64,000 nucleotides of DNA from contig CAWKLQ010000008.1 of assembly GCA_963850525.1 (NCBI GenBank), forward strand, positions 1,302,001 through 1,366,000, written 5' to 3'. Below, piece by piece: positions 26,146 through 35,352 of the stretch (its first letter is position 1; every line of letters begins with the position of its first letter). The stretch comes from JAEMQF01 sp963850525. GTDB taxonomy: Bacteria > Pseudomonadota > Gammaproteobacteria > Burkholderiales > Burkholderiaceae_C. The notes beneath the pieces are model-generated. The model was given only the letters and a program-made list of their open reading frames with translations. It was not told the DNA's origin and did no database searches. The position numbers were made by a program, and so were the translations under genes.

Positions 26146-27180
26146 ATGTTCAGCTACATCCTCAAACGCATTGCGCTGATGCTGCCCACGCTGCTTGGCG
26201 TGCTGACGGTGACCTTCGTCGTGATCCAGTTCGTTCCCGGCGGGCCGGTGGAACAGCTTCTGGCCGAAGCGAGGGCCGCACAAAAGGGCGGGAGCGGCGG
26301 CTACAAGGCGAGCCGGGACATCGACAAACAACAGATCGAGGAGCTGAAAAAACTCTACGGCTTCGACAAACCGGCGCATGTGCGATATGTCGAGATGCTC
26401 GGCAGCTTTGCGCGCTTCAATCTGGGCACGAGCTTCATGCAGAACAAGGACGTCTGGACGCTCATCAAGGAGAAGCTGCCGGTGTCGGTCAGCCTGGGCC
26501 TGTGGACGTTTCTGATCTCGTACCTGATCTCCGTCCCCTTGGGCGTGGCCAAGGCAGTGCGCGAGGGCTCGCACTTCGACACCCTGACGACGACGCTGGT
26601 GCTGATCGGCAACGCGATTCCCGGCTTCGTTCTCGGCGTGCTGCTGATCGTGATGTTCGCCGGTGGCACTTTCTTCGACTGGTTTCCGCTGCGCGGCCTC
26701 ACCTCCGACAACTGGGACGAGTTGGGCTGGCCGGCACGCATCGTCGACTACCTGTGGCACTTGGCGTTGCCGTTGGCCTGCCTGGTGCTTGGCAGCTTTG
26801 CGATCACAACCATGCTCACGAAGAACACCTTTGTCGAAGAAGTGCGCAAGCAATACGTGCTGGTGGCGCGCGCCAAGGGATTGGCACCGCAGCGGGTGCT
26901 CTACAAGCACATTTTTCGCAACGCACTGATTCCGCTCGTGACCGGGTTTCCTGCGGCCTTCGTCGGCGCCTTTTTCGCCGGCTCGGTGCTCATCGAAACC
27001 CTGTTTTCGCTCGACGGTCTGGGCCTGCTCGGCTACGAAGCGGTGATCCGGCGCGACTATCCCGTCGTGCTCGGCTCGCTCTACGTGTTCACGCTGATCG
27101 GCCTGGTCGTGAAGCTGGTGTCGGACGTGCTTTACGTCATCGTCGACCCGCGCGTGCAGTTCGGAGCCGCGGCGCGATGA
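26146..27180 (+). CDS. yejB: YejB-like peptide ABC permease
   Basis: 344 aa. Begins with the typical membrane anchor MFSYILKRIALMLPTLLGVLTVTFVVIQFVPGG. It has six predicted membrane segments and the coupling loop EEVRKQYVLVARAKGLAPQRV. It forms the inner-membrane channel with YejE. The stop overlaps the yejE start (ATGA at 27177-27180). Confidence 0.92.
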   Translation: MFSYILKRIALMLPTLLGVLTVTFVVIQFVPGGPVEQLLAEARAAQKGGSGGYKASRDIDKQQIEELKKLYGFDKPAHVRYVEMLGSFARFNLGTSFMQNKDVWTLIKEKLPVSVSLGLWTFLISYLISVPLGVAKAVREGSHFDTLTTTLVLIGNAIPGFVLGVLLIVMFAGGTFFDWFPLRGLTSDNWDELGWPARIVDYLWHLALPLACLVLGSFAITTMLTKNTFVEEVRKQYVLVARAKGLAPQRVLYKHIFRNALIPLVTGFPAAFVGAFFAGSVLIETLFSLDGLGLLGYEAVIRRDYPVVLGSLYVFTLIGLVVKLVSDVLYVIVDPRVQFGAAAR

Positions 27181-28250
27181 GCGGCGAATTGACAGCCGGC
27201 AGCTTGTTGACGGCTGCGGCCGATAACCCGCCGTCGAAGTCTCCCAATCAGCGCGCCTGGGATCGCTTCAAGCGCAATCGGCTCGGTTATCGGTCGCTGT
27301 GGATCTTTGTCGTGCTGCTCGTCGTTGCAACGACGGGGGAACTGTTCAGCAACGACCGACCGTTTGTCGCCCACGTGAATGGCGAAACGTTCTTTCCGGT
27401 GCTGAACAACCCGAGCGACAAGGCGCTGGGCGGCGATTTCCTCACGCCCGCTGACTGGAAAGACCCTTTCATCGCCGACGCGCTGACCAAGCCCGGCAAC
27501 TGGAAGATCGGCGCGCTCAACCCGCACTCCGCCACCTCGACCAACTACTTCGCCGCCAAGCCAGTGCCCTCGGGGCCCGACAACGTCAACTGGTTCGGCA
27601 CCGATCGCTTCGGCCGCGACATGTTCGCCCGGCTGCTCTACGGCTTTCGGGTCAGCATCTGGTTCGCAATCGCGCTCACGCTCACCGGAACAGCGCTGGG
27701 CATCGTGATGGGTGCGATTCAGGGATTCTTCGGCGGCCGGGTCGACCTGGGGCTGCAACGCCTGATCGAGATCTGGGGTTCGGTGCCCGAGTTGTACCTG
27801 CTGATCATCATCGCGTCGATCTTCGAGCCTTCGCTGCTTCTGCTCCTGATCCTGCTGTCGCTGTGGGGCTGGATCGGCTTGTCGGACTATGTGCGTGCCG
27901 AGTTCCTGCGCAACCGCTCGCTCGAGTTCGTGAAGGCGGCACGCGCACTTGGCCTGACAAATGCCCAGATCATTCGGCGCCACGTGCTGCCCAATTCACT
28001 GACGCCGGTGATCACCTTCCTGCCGTTTCGCATGAGCGGCGCCATCCTGGCGCTGACCTCGCTCGACTTTCTGGGCCTGGGCGTTCCCGCATCGGTGCCG
28101 TCACTTGGTGAATTGCTCAAGCAAGGCAAGGACGCGCTGGACGCGTGGTGGATCATCGTGCCGACCTTCCTGCTGCTGACCGCGACCATGCTGCTCCTCA
28201 CCTTCATCGGCGACGCACTGCGCGACGCTTTCGACACGCGCAAGTCATGA
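27177..28250 (+). CDS. yejE: YejE-like peptide ABC permease
   Basis: 357 aa from ATG 27177, overlapping yejB by 4 nt. A much longer in-frame reading upstream is a shadow of yejA/yejB. Landmarks: AWDRFKRNRLGYRSLWIFVVLL (first membrane segment), a large periplasmic loop with NVNWFGTDRFGRDMFARLLYG, and the coupling loop FVKAARALGLTNAQIIRRHVLP. Second half of the peptide channel. Confidence 0.92.
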   Translation: MSGELTAGSLLTAAADNPPSKSPNQRAWDRFKRNRLGYRSLWIFVVLLVVATTGELFSNDRPFVAHVNGETFFPVLNNPSDKALGGDFLTPADWKDPFIADALTKPGNWKIGALNPHSATSTNYFAAKPVPSGPDNVNWFGTDRFGRDMFARLLYGFRVSIWFAIALTLTGTALGIVMGAIQGFFGGRVDLGLQRLIEIWGSVPELYLLIIIASIFEPSLLLLLILLSLWGWIGLSDYVRAEFLRNRSLEFVKAARALGLTNAQIIRRHVLPNSLTPVITFLPFRMSGAILALTSLDFLGLGVPASVPSLGELLKQGKDALDAWWIIVPTFLLLTATMLLLTFIGDALRDAFDTRKS

Positions 28251-28260
28251 GCGCAGCGAC

Positions 28261-29853
28261 ATGAGCCCCCCTGCCCTGCTCGAAATCGACCACCTGAGCG
28301 TGCGCTTCGGCAGCGCGTGCGTCGTCGACGACGTCTCGTTCAGCATCGCCGCCGGAGAAAAGTTCGCCCTCGTCGGCGAATCGGGTTCGGGCAAGACGAT
28401 CACTGCGCTGTCCGTGCTGCGCCTGGTCGACGGCGCGGCGAGCAGCGGCGCGATCCGCTTCTGTGGCGACGACCTCATGCAAAAGAGCGAAGCGCAGATG
28501 CGCGGTCTGCGCGGCGCACGCATCGGCATGATCTTCCAGGAACCGATGACGGCGCTGAACCCGCTCTACACGGTGGGCAACCAGATTGTCGAAGTGCTCG
28601 AACTGCACGAAGCGATGGCGCCCTGCGCAGCGCGCGCACGCGCCATCGAGCTGCTCGCGCGCACCGGCATCCCGGAGCCGCAGCGCCGGGTCGACAGCTA
28701 CCCGCACCAGCTCTCGGGCGGACAGCGCCAGCGCGCGATGATCGCGATGGCACTCGCGTGCAAGCCGCAACTGCTGATTTGCGACGAACCAACGACCGCG
28801 CTGGACGTGACGATCCAGGCCGAAATCCTGGGCCTGCTCGACGAATTGCAGGCCGAGATGGGCATGGCGCTGCTCTTCATCACGCACGACCTGAACCTGG
28901 TGCGCCGCTTCACGCACCGTGTGGGCGTGATGGAACGCGGCAAGCTCGTCGAGATCGGGACCACGGCGAGCGTGTTCGCGAACCCATCGCACGCGTACAC
29001 GAAGAAGTTGCTCGCGAGCCGGCCGCAGCGTCTGGTGCAGCCGCTTGACGAGAGCGCCTCCGTGCTCGTGCAGGCGCACGACGTGGGCGTGAGCTTTGCC
29101 ATCAGCAAGGGCTGGTTCGCCAAACGCCAGTTCCAGGCGGTGCGCGCTGCGAGTCTCACGCTGCGGCGCGGCCAGACGCTGGGAATCGTCGGCGAGTCGG
29201 GGTCGGGCAAAACGACGCTGGGCATGGCGCTGCTCGCGCTCGAGCGGCTCGCCACGGGGTCCGTCGAGTTCGACGGCAAGCGCATCGACAACGCCGACGG
29301 CACGGCGCTGCGCGCGATGCGCAGGCGCATGCAGGTCGTGTTCCAGGACCCGTTCGCGTCGCTCTCGCCGCGCATGACGGTCGGGCAAATCGTCGGCGAG
29401 GGGCTCGCGCTGCACCGCGCCGAATTGAGCGACGCACAGCGCGCTGCGCTGGTCGCGCAGATGCTCGACGAAGTCGGCTTGAGCGAAAAACACGGCGTGA
29501 CGAACGTGCTGCAGCGCTACCCGCACGAATTTTCCGGCGGACAGCGCCAGCGCATCGCGATCGCGCGCGCCGTCGTGCTGCACCCGGAGGTGTTGGTGCT
29601 CGACGAGCCGACTTCGTCGCTCGACGTGTCGGTGCAGCAGCAGGTGCTGCAACTGCTCGTGCAGCTGCAGCAGCGATATGCGCTCAGCTACATCTTCATC
29701 AGCCACGACCTGGCCGTGGTGCGCGCGATGTCGCACCGCGTGCTCGTCATGAAAGACGGCGAGATCGTCGAGACCGGCGAGGCGCAGGCGCTGTTCGCCG
29801 CACCGGCGCATGCGTACACGCAACAGCTGCTCGCCGCCGCGCACCTCGCGTGA
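28261..29853 (+). CDS. yejF: YejF-like peptide ABC ATPase with two nucleotide-binding domains
   Basis: 530 aa. Domain 1: [46 protein letters not shown]. Domain 2: [46 protein letters not shown]. Both Walker sets are intact. The gene lies 10 nt after yejE and its stop overlaps an alternative GTG of cdd, so cdd may be coupled to this operon. Confidence 0.92.
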   Translation: MSPPALLEIDHLSVRFGSACVVDDVSFSIAAGEKFALVGESGSGKTITALSVLRLVDGAASSGAIRFCGDDLMQKSEAQMRGLRGARIGMIFQEPMTALNPLYTVGNQIVEVLELHEAMAPCAARARAIELLARTGIPEPQRRVDSYPHQLSGGQRQRAMIAMALACKPQLLICDEPTTALDVTIQAEILGLLDELQAEMGMALLFITHDLNLVRRFTHRVGVMERGKLVEIGTTASVFANPSHAYTKKLLASRPQRLVQPLDESASVLVQAHDVGVSFAISKGWFAKRQFQAVRAASLTLRRGQTLGIVGESGSGKTTLGMALLALERLATGSVEFDGKRIDNADGTALRAMRRRMQVVFQDPFASLSPRMTVGQIVGEGLALHRAELSDAQRAALVAQMLDEVGLSEKHGVTNVLQRYPHEFSGGQRQRIAIARAVVLHPEVLVLDEPTSSLDVSVQQQVLQLLVQLQQRYALSYIFISHDLAVVRAMSHRVLVMKDGEIVETGEAQALFAAPAHAYTQQLLAAAHLA

Positions 29854-29867
29854 AAGGGGCGCAGCCC

Positions 29868-30296
29868 ATGCCGTTCGTACCCGGCCCCGAGGACATGGAA
29901 GCGCTGATTGCCGCAGCGCGGCGCGCGCGCGATCGCGCTTACGCGCCCTACTCGCACTTTGCCGTGGGCGCGGCCTTGCTCGACGAGCAGGGCCGCGTGC
30001 ACGCCGGCTGCAACGTCGAAAACGCCGCTTACCCGCAAGGGTTGTGCGCCGAAGCCGCGGCGCTCGCGCACCTCGTGCTGGCCGGTGGCACCCAGGTGCG
30101 CGCCGCAGTCGTCGTCGGCGACGCCGCGGAAGCCGTCACGCCGTGCGGCGGCTGCCGACAGAAGTTGCGCGAGTTCGCTGCGGACGATTGCCCGGTCTGG
30201 TCGGCCGATCCGCACAGCGTGACCGCCCGCCACACGCTGGGCGAATTGCTGCCGGCGAGCTTCGGCCCGGCCCATCTGGGCGTTGCCAAACCATGA
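29868..30296 (+). CDS. cdd: Cytidine deaminase
   Basis: 142 aa from ATG 29868, which has a GAAAGGGG about 8 nt upstream; a GTG at 29850 overlapping the yejF stop is possible but poorly placed. Zinc motifs are GLCAEAAAL (Cys-Ala-Glu) and PCGGCRQKL (two Cys), the tetrameric-type pattern. APYSHFAVGAALLDEQG and GCNVENAAYPQG are also typical. It converts cytidine or deoxycytidine to uridine or deoxyuridine. Stop overlaps punA start (ATGA). Confidence 0.93.
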   Translation: MPFVPGPEDMEALIAAARRARDRAYAPYSHFAVGAALLDEQGRVHAGCNVENAAYPQGLCAEAAALAHLVLAGGTQVRAAVVVGDAAEAVTPCGGCRQKLREFAADDCPVWSADPHSVTARHTLGELLPASFGPAHLGVAKP

Positions 30297-31120
30297 ACGG
30301 CGCGCAGCTCGAAGACGCCGTCGAGCGCAGCGCTGCGCTGATTCGCTCGCGCCTGGCCGGGCGGTCGCCCCAGATCGCCGTGCTGCTGGGCTCGGGCTGG
30401 GGCGCGCTCGCGCACGGCGTGCAAGACCCGGTCACGATTGCCTACGCCGACTTGCCCGCGTTCCCGCGCCCGGGAGTCGAAGGCCACGCCGGCTGGCTGC
30501 TGCTCGGGCGCATCGGCAGTCGCGATGTCGCCGTGCTCAGCGGGCGCCAGCACACGTATGAAAACGGCGACGCTGCGGCGATGAAGGGCGCGCTGCGCAC
30601 GCTGGCCCGGCTCGGCATGCGCGTGCTCGTGCAGACCAACGCAGCGGGCAGCCTGGACGCACGAATGCGCCCGGGCGAGCTGATGCTCATCGCCGATCAC
30701 TTGAACCTCGTGCAGCGCACGCCCTTGCTGCATGAACAGGGCGCGCAGCGCTTCGTCGACCTGCGCGACGCCTACGACCCCGCGCTTCGCGCCGCGGCGC
30801 AGCGGGTCGCTGCGGCGCGCGGCGTGGCGCTGCACGAAGGCGTGTACGCGTGGATGCTCGGGCCGCAGTTCGAAACCCCGGCGGAGATCCGCATGCTGCA
30901 GCAGCTCGGCGCGCACGCGGTGGGAATGAGCACCGTGCCCGAAACCATCGTCGCGCGCCAGCAAGGCCTGCGTGTGCTCGCGCTGTCCTTGTTCACGAAC
31001 ATGGGCTGCGGCCTGGACGGCGAGGTCTTGAGCCACGCGCACACGCTCGCCGCGGCGCAGGCGGCAGGTGCCCACGCCGTGCCGTTTCTCGAAGCGCTGC
31101 TCGGCGCGCTGGACGTGTGA
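30293..31120 (+). CDS. punA: Purine nucleoside phosphorylase
   Basis: 275 aa from ATG 30293, overlapping cdd by 4 nt. PNP family (trimeric type) signatures: IAVLLGSGWGALA, SGRQHTYENGD, LVQTNAAGSLD, LMLIADHLNL, LGPQFETPAEIRML and AVGMSTVPETIVA. It splits purine (deoxy)nucleosides with phosphate to base plus (deoxy)ribose-1-phosphate. Follows cdd and precedes deoC in one operon. xapA-like specificity cannot be excluded. Confidence 0.9.
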   Translation: MNGAQLEDAVERSAALIRSRLAGRSPQIAVLLGSGWGALAHGVQDPVTIAYADLPAFPRPGVEGHAGWLLLGRIGSRDVAVLSGRQHTYENGDAAAMKGALRTLARLGMRVLVQTNAAGSLDARMRPGELMLIADHLNLVQRTPLLHEQGAQRFVDLRDAYDPALRAAAQRVAAARGVALHEGVYAWMLGPQFETPAEIRMLQQLGAHAVGMSTVPETIVARQQGLRVLALSLFTNMGCGLDGEVLSHAHTLAAAQAAGAHAVPFLEALLGALDV

Positions 31121-31138
31121 GGGGCAGAAGCCCAGCCC

Positions 31139-31933
31139 ATGCCAAGCCCCAAGAACCGCAGCCCTATCGACGTGGCACGCATGGCGCTGGCGTGCCTGGA
31201 TCTGACGAGCCTGAACAACGGCGACACGCCCGCGCACGTCGCGGCACTCTGCGAACGCGCCGCGACGACCTTGCACTCCATCGGCCCCGTCGCCGCCCTG
31301 TGCGTCTGGCCGCACCTGGCGCAGTTTGCGCGCACCCACGCCCCGGCGCAAATTGCGGTCGCGGCGGTGGCGAACTTTCCCGAGGGGTCCGCAGACCTGG
31401 ACCGAGCCTTGCGCGATACCGGCCAGATCGTGCACGCCGGAGCGCAGGAGGTCGACGTGGTTCTGCCCTACCGGGCCTTGCTCGGCGGCGACGTGCGCGC
31501 CTGCAGCGCCTTGCTCGTCGCGGTGCGCCGCGCCTGCGAGGGCCTGCTGCTCAAGGTCATCCTGGAGACCGGCGAGCTGGGCGAGGCCGCGCTCATCGAG
31601 CAGGCGGCACGCATCGCGCTCGACGCGGGGGCTGATTTCCTCAAGACGAGCACCGGCAAGACGAAGGTCGGCGCAACGCCGCACGCTGCGCAGACGATGC
31701 TGAACGCCATCGCGAACGACGCACGGGCGCGCGGGCGCGTCGGCTTCAAGGCCTCGGGCGGCGTCCGCAGCGTGGCCGACGCGGCGCGCTATGGCGACTT
31801 GGTTGAACGCACACTCGGCGCCGGCGCGCTCACACCCCAGCGCTTTCGCATCGGCGCGAGTGCCTTGCTCGCCGACATTCAAGCGGTGCTTGGCGCCGCG
31901 GCGCGGCGCGAGCGCAGCGACAATGGGTATTGA
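31139..31933 (+). CDS. deoC: Deoxyribose-phosphate aldolase
   Basis: 264 aa. DERA signatures: LDLTSLNNGDT, VANFPEGSADLDRAL, EVDVVLPYRALLGGD, LLLKVILETGEL, ADFLKTSTGKTKVGAT (catalytic Schiff-base Lys) and VGFKASGGVRS (second active-site Lys). It cleaves 2-deoxyribose-5-phosphate to acetaldehyde and glyceraldehyde-3-phosphate. It is the final step of the operon's pathway. No phosphopentomutase (deoB) gene is in the window, although one is needed to link PunA/DeoA to DeoC. Confidence 0.92.
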   Translation: MPSPKNRSPIDVARMALACLDLTSLNNGDTPAHVAALCERAATTLHSIGPVAALCVWPHLAQFARTHAPAQIAVAAVANFPEGSADLDRALRDTGQIVHAGAQEVDVVLPYRALLGGDVRACSALLVAVRRACEGLLLKVILETGELGEAALIEQAARIALDAGADFLKTSTGKTKVGATPHAAQTMLNAIANDARARGRVGFKASGGVRSVADAARYGDLVERTLGAGALTPQRFRIGASALLADIQAVLGAAARRERSDNGY

Positions 31934-31953
31934 TCGAACTCAAGGAGACTGAA

Positions 31954-33030
31954 GTGAAATTGGCAGCAAGAATTTGGCAATGCACATCGGCGCTGGCGCT
32001 GACGCTGCTCGGCGCCGCGGCCTGGGCCGCAGACTTTCCCGCGCCCAAAGAAGGCTCGTGGATCGCACGCGAGTTCCGCTTCGCCAGCGGCGAGGTGCTG
32101 CCTGAACTGAGGCTGCATTACACGACGGTGGGCGCGCCGACGGGCGAGCCCGTGATGCTGCTGCACGGCACGACGGGGTCGGGCTCTAGCCTGCTGTCGC
32201 CGGCATTCGGCGGCGAGCTGTTCGGCGCGGGCCAGCCGCTCGACGCGAGCCGTTACTTCGTGATCCTGCCCGACGCGATCGGCCACGGCAAGTCGAGCAA
32301 GCCTTCCGACGGGCTGCGCGCCGCCTTCCCGAAGTACACCTACGACGACATGGTGCACGCACACCACCGGCTGCTCACGGAACACCTGGGCGTGCGCCGC
32401 CTGCGCCTGGTGCTCGGCAACTCGATGGGCGGCATGGAAACGTGGCTGTTCGCGCAGAAGTACCCCGAGTTTGCCGACATCGCCGTGCCCATGGCCTCCT
32501 TGCCCAGCGAAATGAACAGCCGCAACTGGATTCTGCGCAGGCTCATCACCGACTCGATTCGCAACGACCCGCAGTGGCAGGGCGGCAACTACACGACGCA
32601 GCCGAAGAGCGCGCAATATGCGTCGGTCTTCTACGGTCTGGCGACGAACGGTGGCAACCAGGCCTTGCTGAGAGCGGCGCCGACGCGCGAGAAGGCCGAT
32701 CAATTGCTGAATCAGCGCCTGAATGCCGCGTTCAGCTCCGACGCGAACGACGTGCTTTACCAGTGGGATTCGTCGCGCGACTACAACCCGTCTGCGGGGC
32801 TGGAGCGGATTCAGGCAACGCTGCTCGCGATCAATTCGGCCGACGACGAACGCAACCCGCAGGAAAACGGCGTACTCGAGCGCGAAATCAAGCGCGTGAA
32901 GAACGGTCGCGTGCTGCTCATCCCGGGCAGCGAAATGACCGCAGGGCACGGGACGACGGGGCAGGCGAAGTTCTGGAAGAAGGAGGTCGGCGAACTCCTG
33001 CAAAGCGCGCCGCGCCTGCCGACGAAGTAG
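31954..33030 (+). CDS. Exported MetX-like alpha/beta hydrolase
   Basis: 358 aa. GTG 31954 is the likely start: AAGGAG lies 6 nt upstream and the protein then begins with a signal peptide (ALALTLLGAAAWAADFP). The core matches the homoserine O-acetyltransferase-like branch: LRLHYTTVGAPTGEPVMLLHGTTGSG, LPDAIGHGKSSKPSDG, nucleophile Ser in VLGNSMGGMETW, an Asp in NSADDERNP and a His in AGHGTTG. Export makes methionine biosynthesis unlikely; an esterase or other hydrolase is more plausible. Substrate unknown. Confidence 0.8.
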   Translation: MKLAARIWQCTSALALTLLGAAAWAADFPAPKEGSWIAREFRFASGEVLPELRLHYTTVGAPTGEPVMLLHGTTGSGSSLLSPAFGGELFGAGQPLDASRYFVILPDAIGHGKSSKPSDGLRAAFPKYTYDDMVHAHHRLLTEHLGVRRLRLVLGNSMGGMETWLFAQKYPEFADIAVPMASLPSEMNSRNWILRRLITDSIRNDPQWQGGNYTTQPKSAQYASVFYGLATNGGNQALLRAAPTREKADQLLNQRLNAAFSSDANDVLYQWDSSRDYNPSAGLERIQATLLAINSADDERNPQENGVLEREIKRVKNGRVLLIPGSEMTAGHGTTGQAKFWKKEVGELLQSAPRLPTK

Positions 33031-33101
33031 CCAGGTGCCTGCGCCGCGCCGGCGAGCGCCAGCGCGCGGTAGGGCTATTCGCGTGCGCGCATGATGCGCG
33101 A

Positions 33102-33368
33102 ATGCTTCCTGCTGCGCACCTGCACGACGACACCGGCGTCATCCGCTTTTGGGTTCTCACTGAGTCGGGCCAGCAAGTCGGCGCGACGATCAGCAAATCG
33201 ACGCTGCACTACGCTTTCGGCGCCGACCTCAGCGGGTCCGACGCCCTGGCCACCTACACCGCGAACCACGTCGTCATCGACGCCGCAGTGCGGCGGCGCG
33301 TCGCCGCCGGATCCATCGAGCCGGTGATGCTTCGCGAACGCGACGTTCCCGTACCGGCAAGGCGCTGA
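33102..33368 (+). CDS. Small DUF1488-like protein
   Basis: 88 aa from ATG 33102. The pattern IRFWVLTESGQQVGATISKS, LHYAFGADLS, DALATYTANHVVIDAAVRR, and a C-terminal AAGSIEPVMLRERDVPV resembles DUF1488 proteins (small, single domain, unknown function). Overlapping frames give only Ser/Arg-rich shadows. It stands alone between the hydrolase and the convergent DMT transporter gene. Confidence 0.55.
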   Translation: MLPAAHLHDDTGVIRFWVLTESGQQVGATISKSTLHYAFGADLSGSDALATYTANHVVIDAAVRRRVAAGSIEPVMLRERDVPVPARR

Positions 33369-33422
33369 ACCCGGGCCTGTGCCTGGTGACGCGCTGAAGC
33401 GTCCCGCTGCGGCCGCTTCGCT

Positions 33423-34322
33423 TCAGCGCCGCCGCAGCCCCAAGCCCATCACGGTCCCGACGACGAGCACGGCGCCGACCCACTGAATCGGCGCGACGCT
33501 TTGCCCCAGGATCAACCACGCCATTCCCAGCGCGGCGACCGGCTCGACGTTGAGGATCGGCGAATTGCCGACAACGCCGAGCTTGGGCAGCAGCGTGAAC
33601 AGCATCGTGAACGCGGTGCCGTAGAGCACGCTCAAGGCGATCAAGCCCCACCAGCCGGCCGCCGCGTTCGGCCAGTGCAGGCCGCCTTGCGCCAACGCTC
33701 CGCCCAAGGCGAGCACGCCGACGATGACCATCGTCAGCGTCGTGCGCAGGCGCCCGTCGAGCGCAGCGACTTCGTGCTGCGTGAGCGCGAGCACCATGCC
33801 GAAAGTCGCTCCCGCGCCCACGCCGTAGGCGACACCTTTGCCGATGCGGTCCCACTGCGCTTGTGCGCCCAGCCCGGAGGCGATGCCCGACACGTCGAGC
33901 GCGAGCGCCAGGCCCACCAGGATGATGGGCATGGCGATCAGCACGGCGCGTTCCGGCTTGCGTTTGTAGAGCAGCCAGATCGCGAACGCCGCCCACAGCG
34001 GATACGTGTTGAACGCGAGCAGCGCGAGACCCACTGGAATCAGCGCGACCGACGAGTAAAGCCAGACGCTTTGCACCGTGACGAGCAGGCCGATGGCGAG
34101 CATCATGCGGCGCTGGCGCGAGTTCAGGACGATGGGGACGCGCGCCCACCCCACGAGCAGCCCGACGACGAGCGCGGTGGCGAGGCTGCGCGCGGCGACT
34201 GCCGTTGTGACATCCACCCCATGGTCCAGCGCCACCCGCGCAGCGACGTGGTTCGCGCCGAACAGGCACGCCAGGAACAGCAGCGTGACGAAGGCCTTGG
34301 GGGTGAGGGCTTGCGTGCCCAT
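33423..34322 (-). CDS. EamA/DMT-superfamily transporter
   Basis: 299 aa from ATG 34322. Ten hydrophobic segments in two EamA halves: FVTLLFLACLFGANHVAARVAL, then IPVGLALLAFNTYPLWAAFAIWLL; second half LYGTAFTMLFTLLPKLGVVGNSPILNVEPVAALGMAWLILGQ. An upstream in-frame extension passes through a palindromic repeat and is rejected. Members export amino acids or other metabolites; the substrate here is not evident. Confidence 0.85.
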   Translation of the reverse strand: MGTQALTPKAFVTLLFLACLFGANHVAARVALDHGVDVTTAVAARSLATALVVGLLVGWARVPIVLNSRQRRMMLAIGLLVTVQSVWLYSSVALIPVGLALLAFNTYPLWAAFAIWLLYKRKPERAVLIAMPIILVGLALALDVSGIASGLGAQAQWDRIGKGVAYGVGAGATFGMVLALTQHEVAALDGRLRTTLTMVIVGVLALGGALAQGGLHWPNAAAGWWGLIALSVLYGTAFTMLFTLLPKLGVVGNSPILNVEPVAALGMAWLILGQSVAPIQWVGAVLVVGTVMGLGLRRR

Positions 34323-34324
34323 GG

Positions 34325-34398
34325 GCAAATGTGGCTTCGCCACTTTGCTCATTCCCCGCGGGGGACGGACGACGTACGTCGTCGGCCTAGGGGCCCCA
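34325..34398. repeat. Palindromic intergenic element
   Basis: This short interval contains a bulged hairpin at 34325-34348, CCCCGCGGGG at 34354-34363, and the perfect 16-bp palindrome GACGACGTACGTCGTC at 34368-34383. It separates two minus-strand genes and resembles REP-type elements of Burkholderiales. Confidence 0.55.
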
Positions 34399-35193
34399 TC
34401 ATTTGCCGGTCCAGCGCGGCGGGCGCTTCTCGACGAAGGCGCGCACGCCTTCCGCAAAGTCGGCGCTGCCGTAGGTTGCGAGCACCAGATCGTCGCCGTC
34501 AGGCAATGCACGCGACTCCTGGATGCGGCGCACCGACTCCTTCGTCACCCACATCGTGATCGGCGCGTGCGTCGCGATTCGCTGCGCGAGCTCGCGCACA
34601 TGGTCCTCGATCTTGTCGGCGTCGACGATGTGGTGCACGAACCCTGCGGCGCGTGCTTCTTCGGCGCCAAGCAGGCGCGCCGTGAGCATCATCTCTTTCA
34701 AACGCGACGCGCCGAGGATTTCGACAAAACTCGCATAGGCGCGCATCGACAGACAGTTGCCGAGGGTGCGCGCGATCGGCACGCCAAAGCTCGAATCGGG
34801 CGTGGCGACGCGCACGTCGGCGCCCGCAGCGATGCCAAAGCCTCCGCCCACCGCGAAGCCCTGAATCTGCGCAATCACGGGTTTCTTGACGCGGCCGATG
34901 CGCCCGAGGTAGCGCTCCGATTCGCGCTCGTAGCGCAGCCCGTCCTCGCCGCTCTTGAATTCGCTGAACTGCGCGATGTCGGTGCCGGCGACAAAGGCCT
35001 TGCCGCCCGCGCCCTTCAGAACGAGCACGCGAATTGAGGCGTCGGCGTCGACTTCTTCGCACGCGTCGTAGAGGCGCTGGTACATGCCCCAGGTCATGGC
35101 ATTGCGCGCCAGCGGGCGGTTGAACGTGAGCGTGAGCACGGCGCCATCGCGCGCGAGCAGCACATGGTCGCTGTCGGAGTCGGTGTTTTCCAC
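34399..35193 (-). CDS. Enoyl-CoA hydratase/isomerase family protein
   Basis: 264 aa. Crotonase-fold markers: LTLTFNRPLARNAMTWGM, AFVAGTDIAQF (first oxyanion-hole segment), KPVIAQIQGFAVGGGFGIAAGADVRVA and FGVPIARTLGNCLS, and a C-terminal GVRAFVEKRPPRWTGK. GTG 35193 is the first in-frame start; no good ribosome-binding site is seen. The usual second catalytic Glu region reads SFVEILGASRL, so the precise reaction is uncertain. Divergent from the tct operon. Confidence 0.85.
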   Translation of the reverse strand: MENTDSDSDHVLLARDGAVLTLTFNRPLARNAMTWGMYQRLYDACEEVDADASIRVLVLKGAGGKAFVAGTDIAQFSEFKSGEDGLRYERESERYLGRIGRVKKPVIAQIQGFAVGGGFGIAAGADVRVATPDSSFGVPIARTLGNCLSMRAYASFVEILGASRLKEMMLTARLLGAEEARAAGFVHHIVDADKIEDHVRELAQRIATHAPITMWVTKESVRRIQESRALPDGDDLVLATYGSADFAEGVRAFVEKRPPRWTGK

Positions 35194-35352
35194 GGGGGGA
35201 GGCGCGCGCTTCGCGCGTTGGCGTGAGGGTTGGCGAGGATCGTAGCACCCGCATCCGGGTGCTAGAGTGGTTCGCAGCCACCGCGCGGCGCTCGTCGGTT
35301 GCCGCGCGGACCCCTTGTTCCAACGAGCGCTTTCAATGACTGGAGGTCGGCG

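Noticed and set aside
25932..27176. N-terminal extension of yejE (772-aa reading)
   Set aside because: It lies over yejA and yejB in another frame; the real start is the ATGA overlap at 27177.
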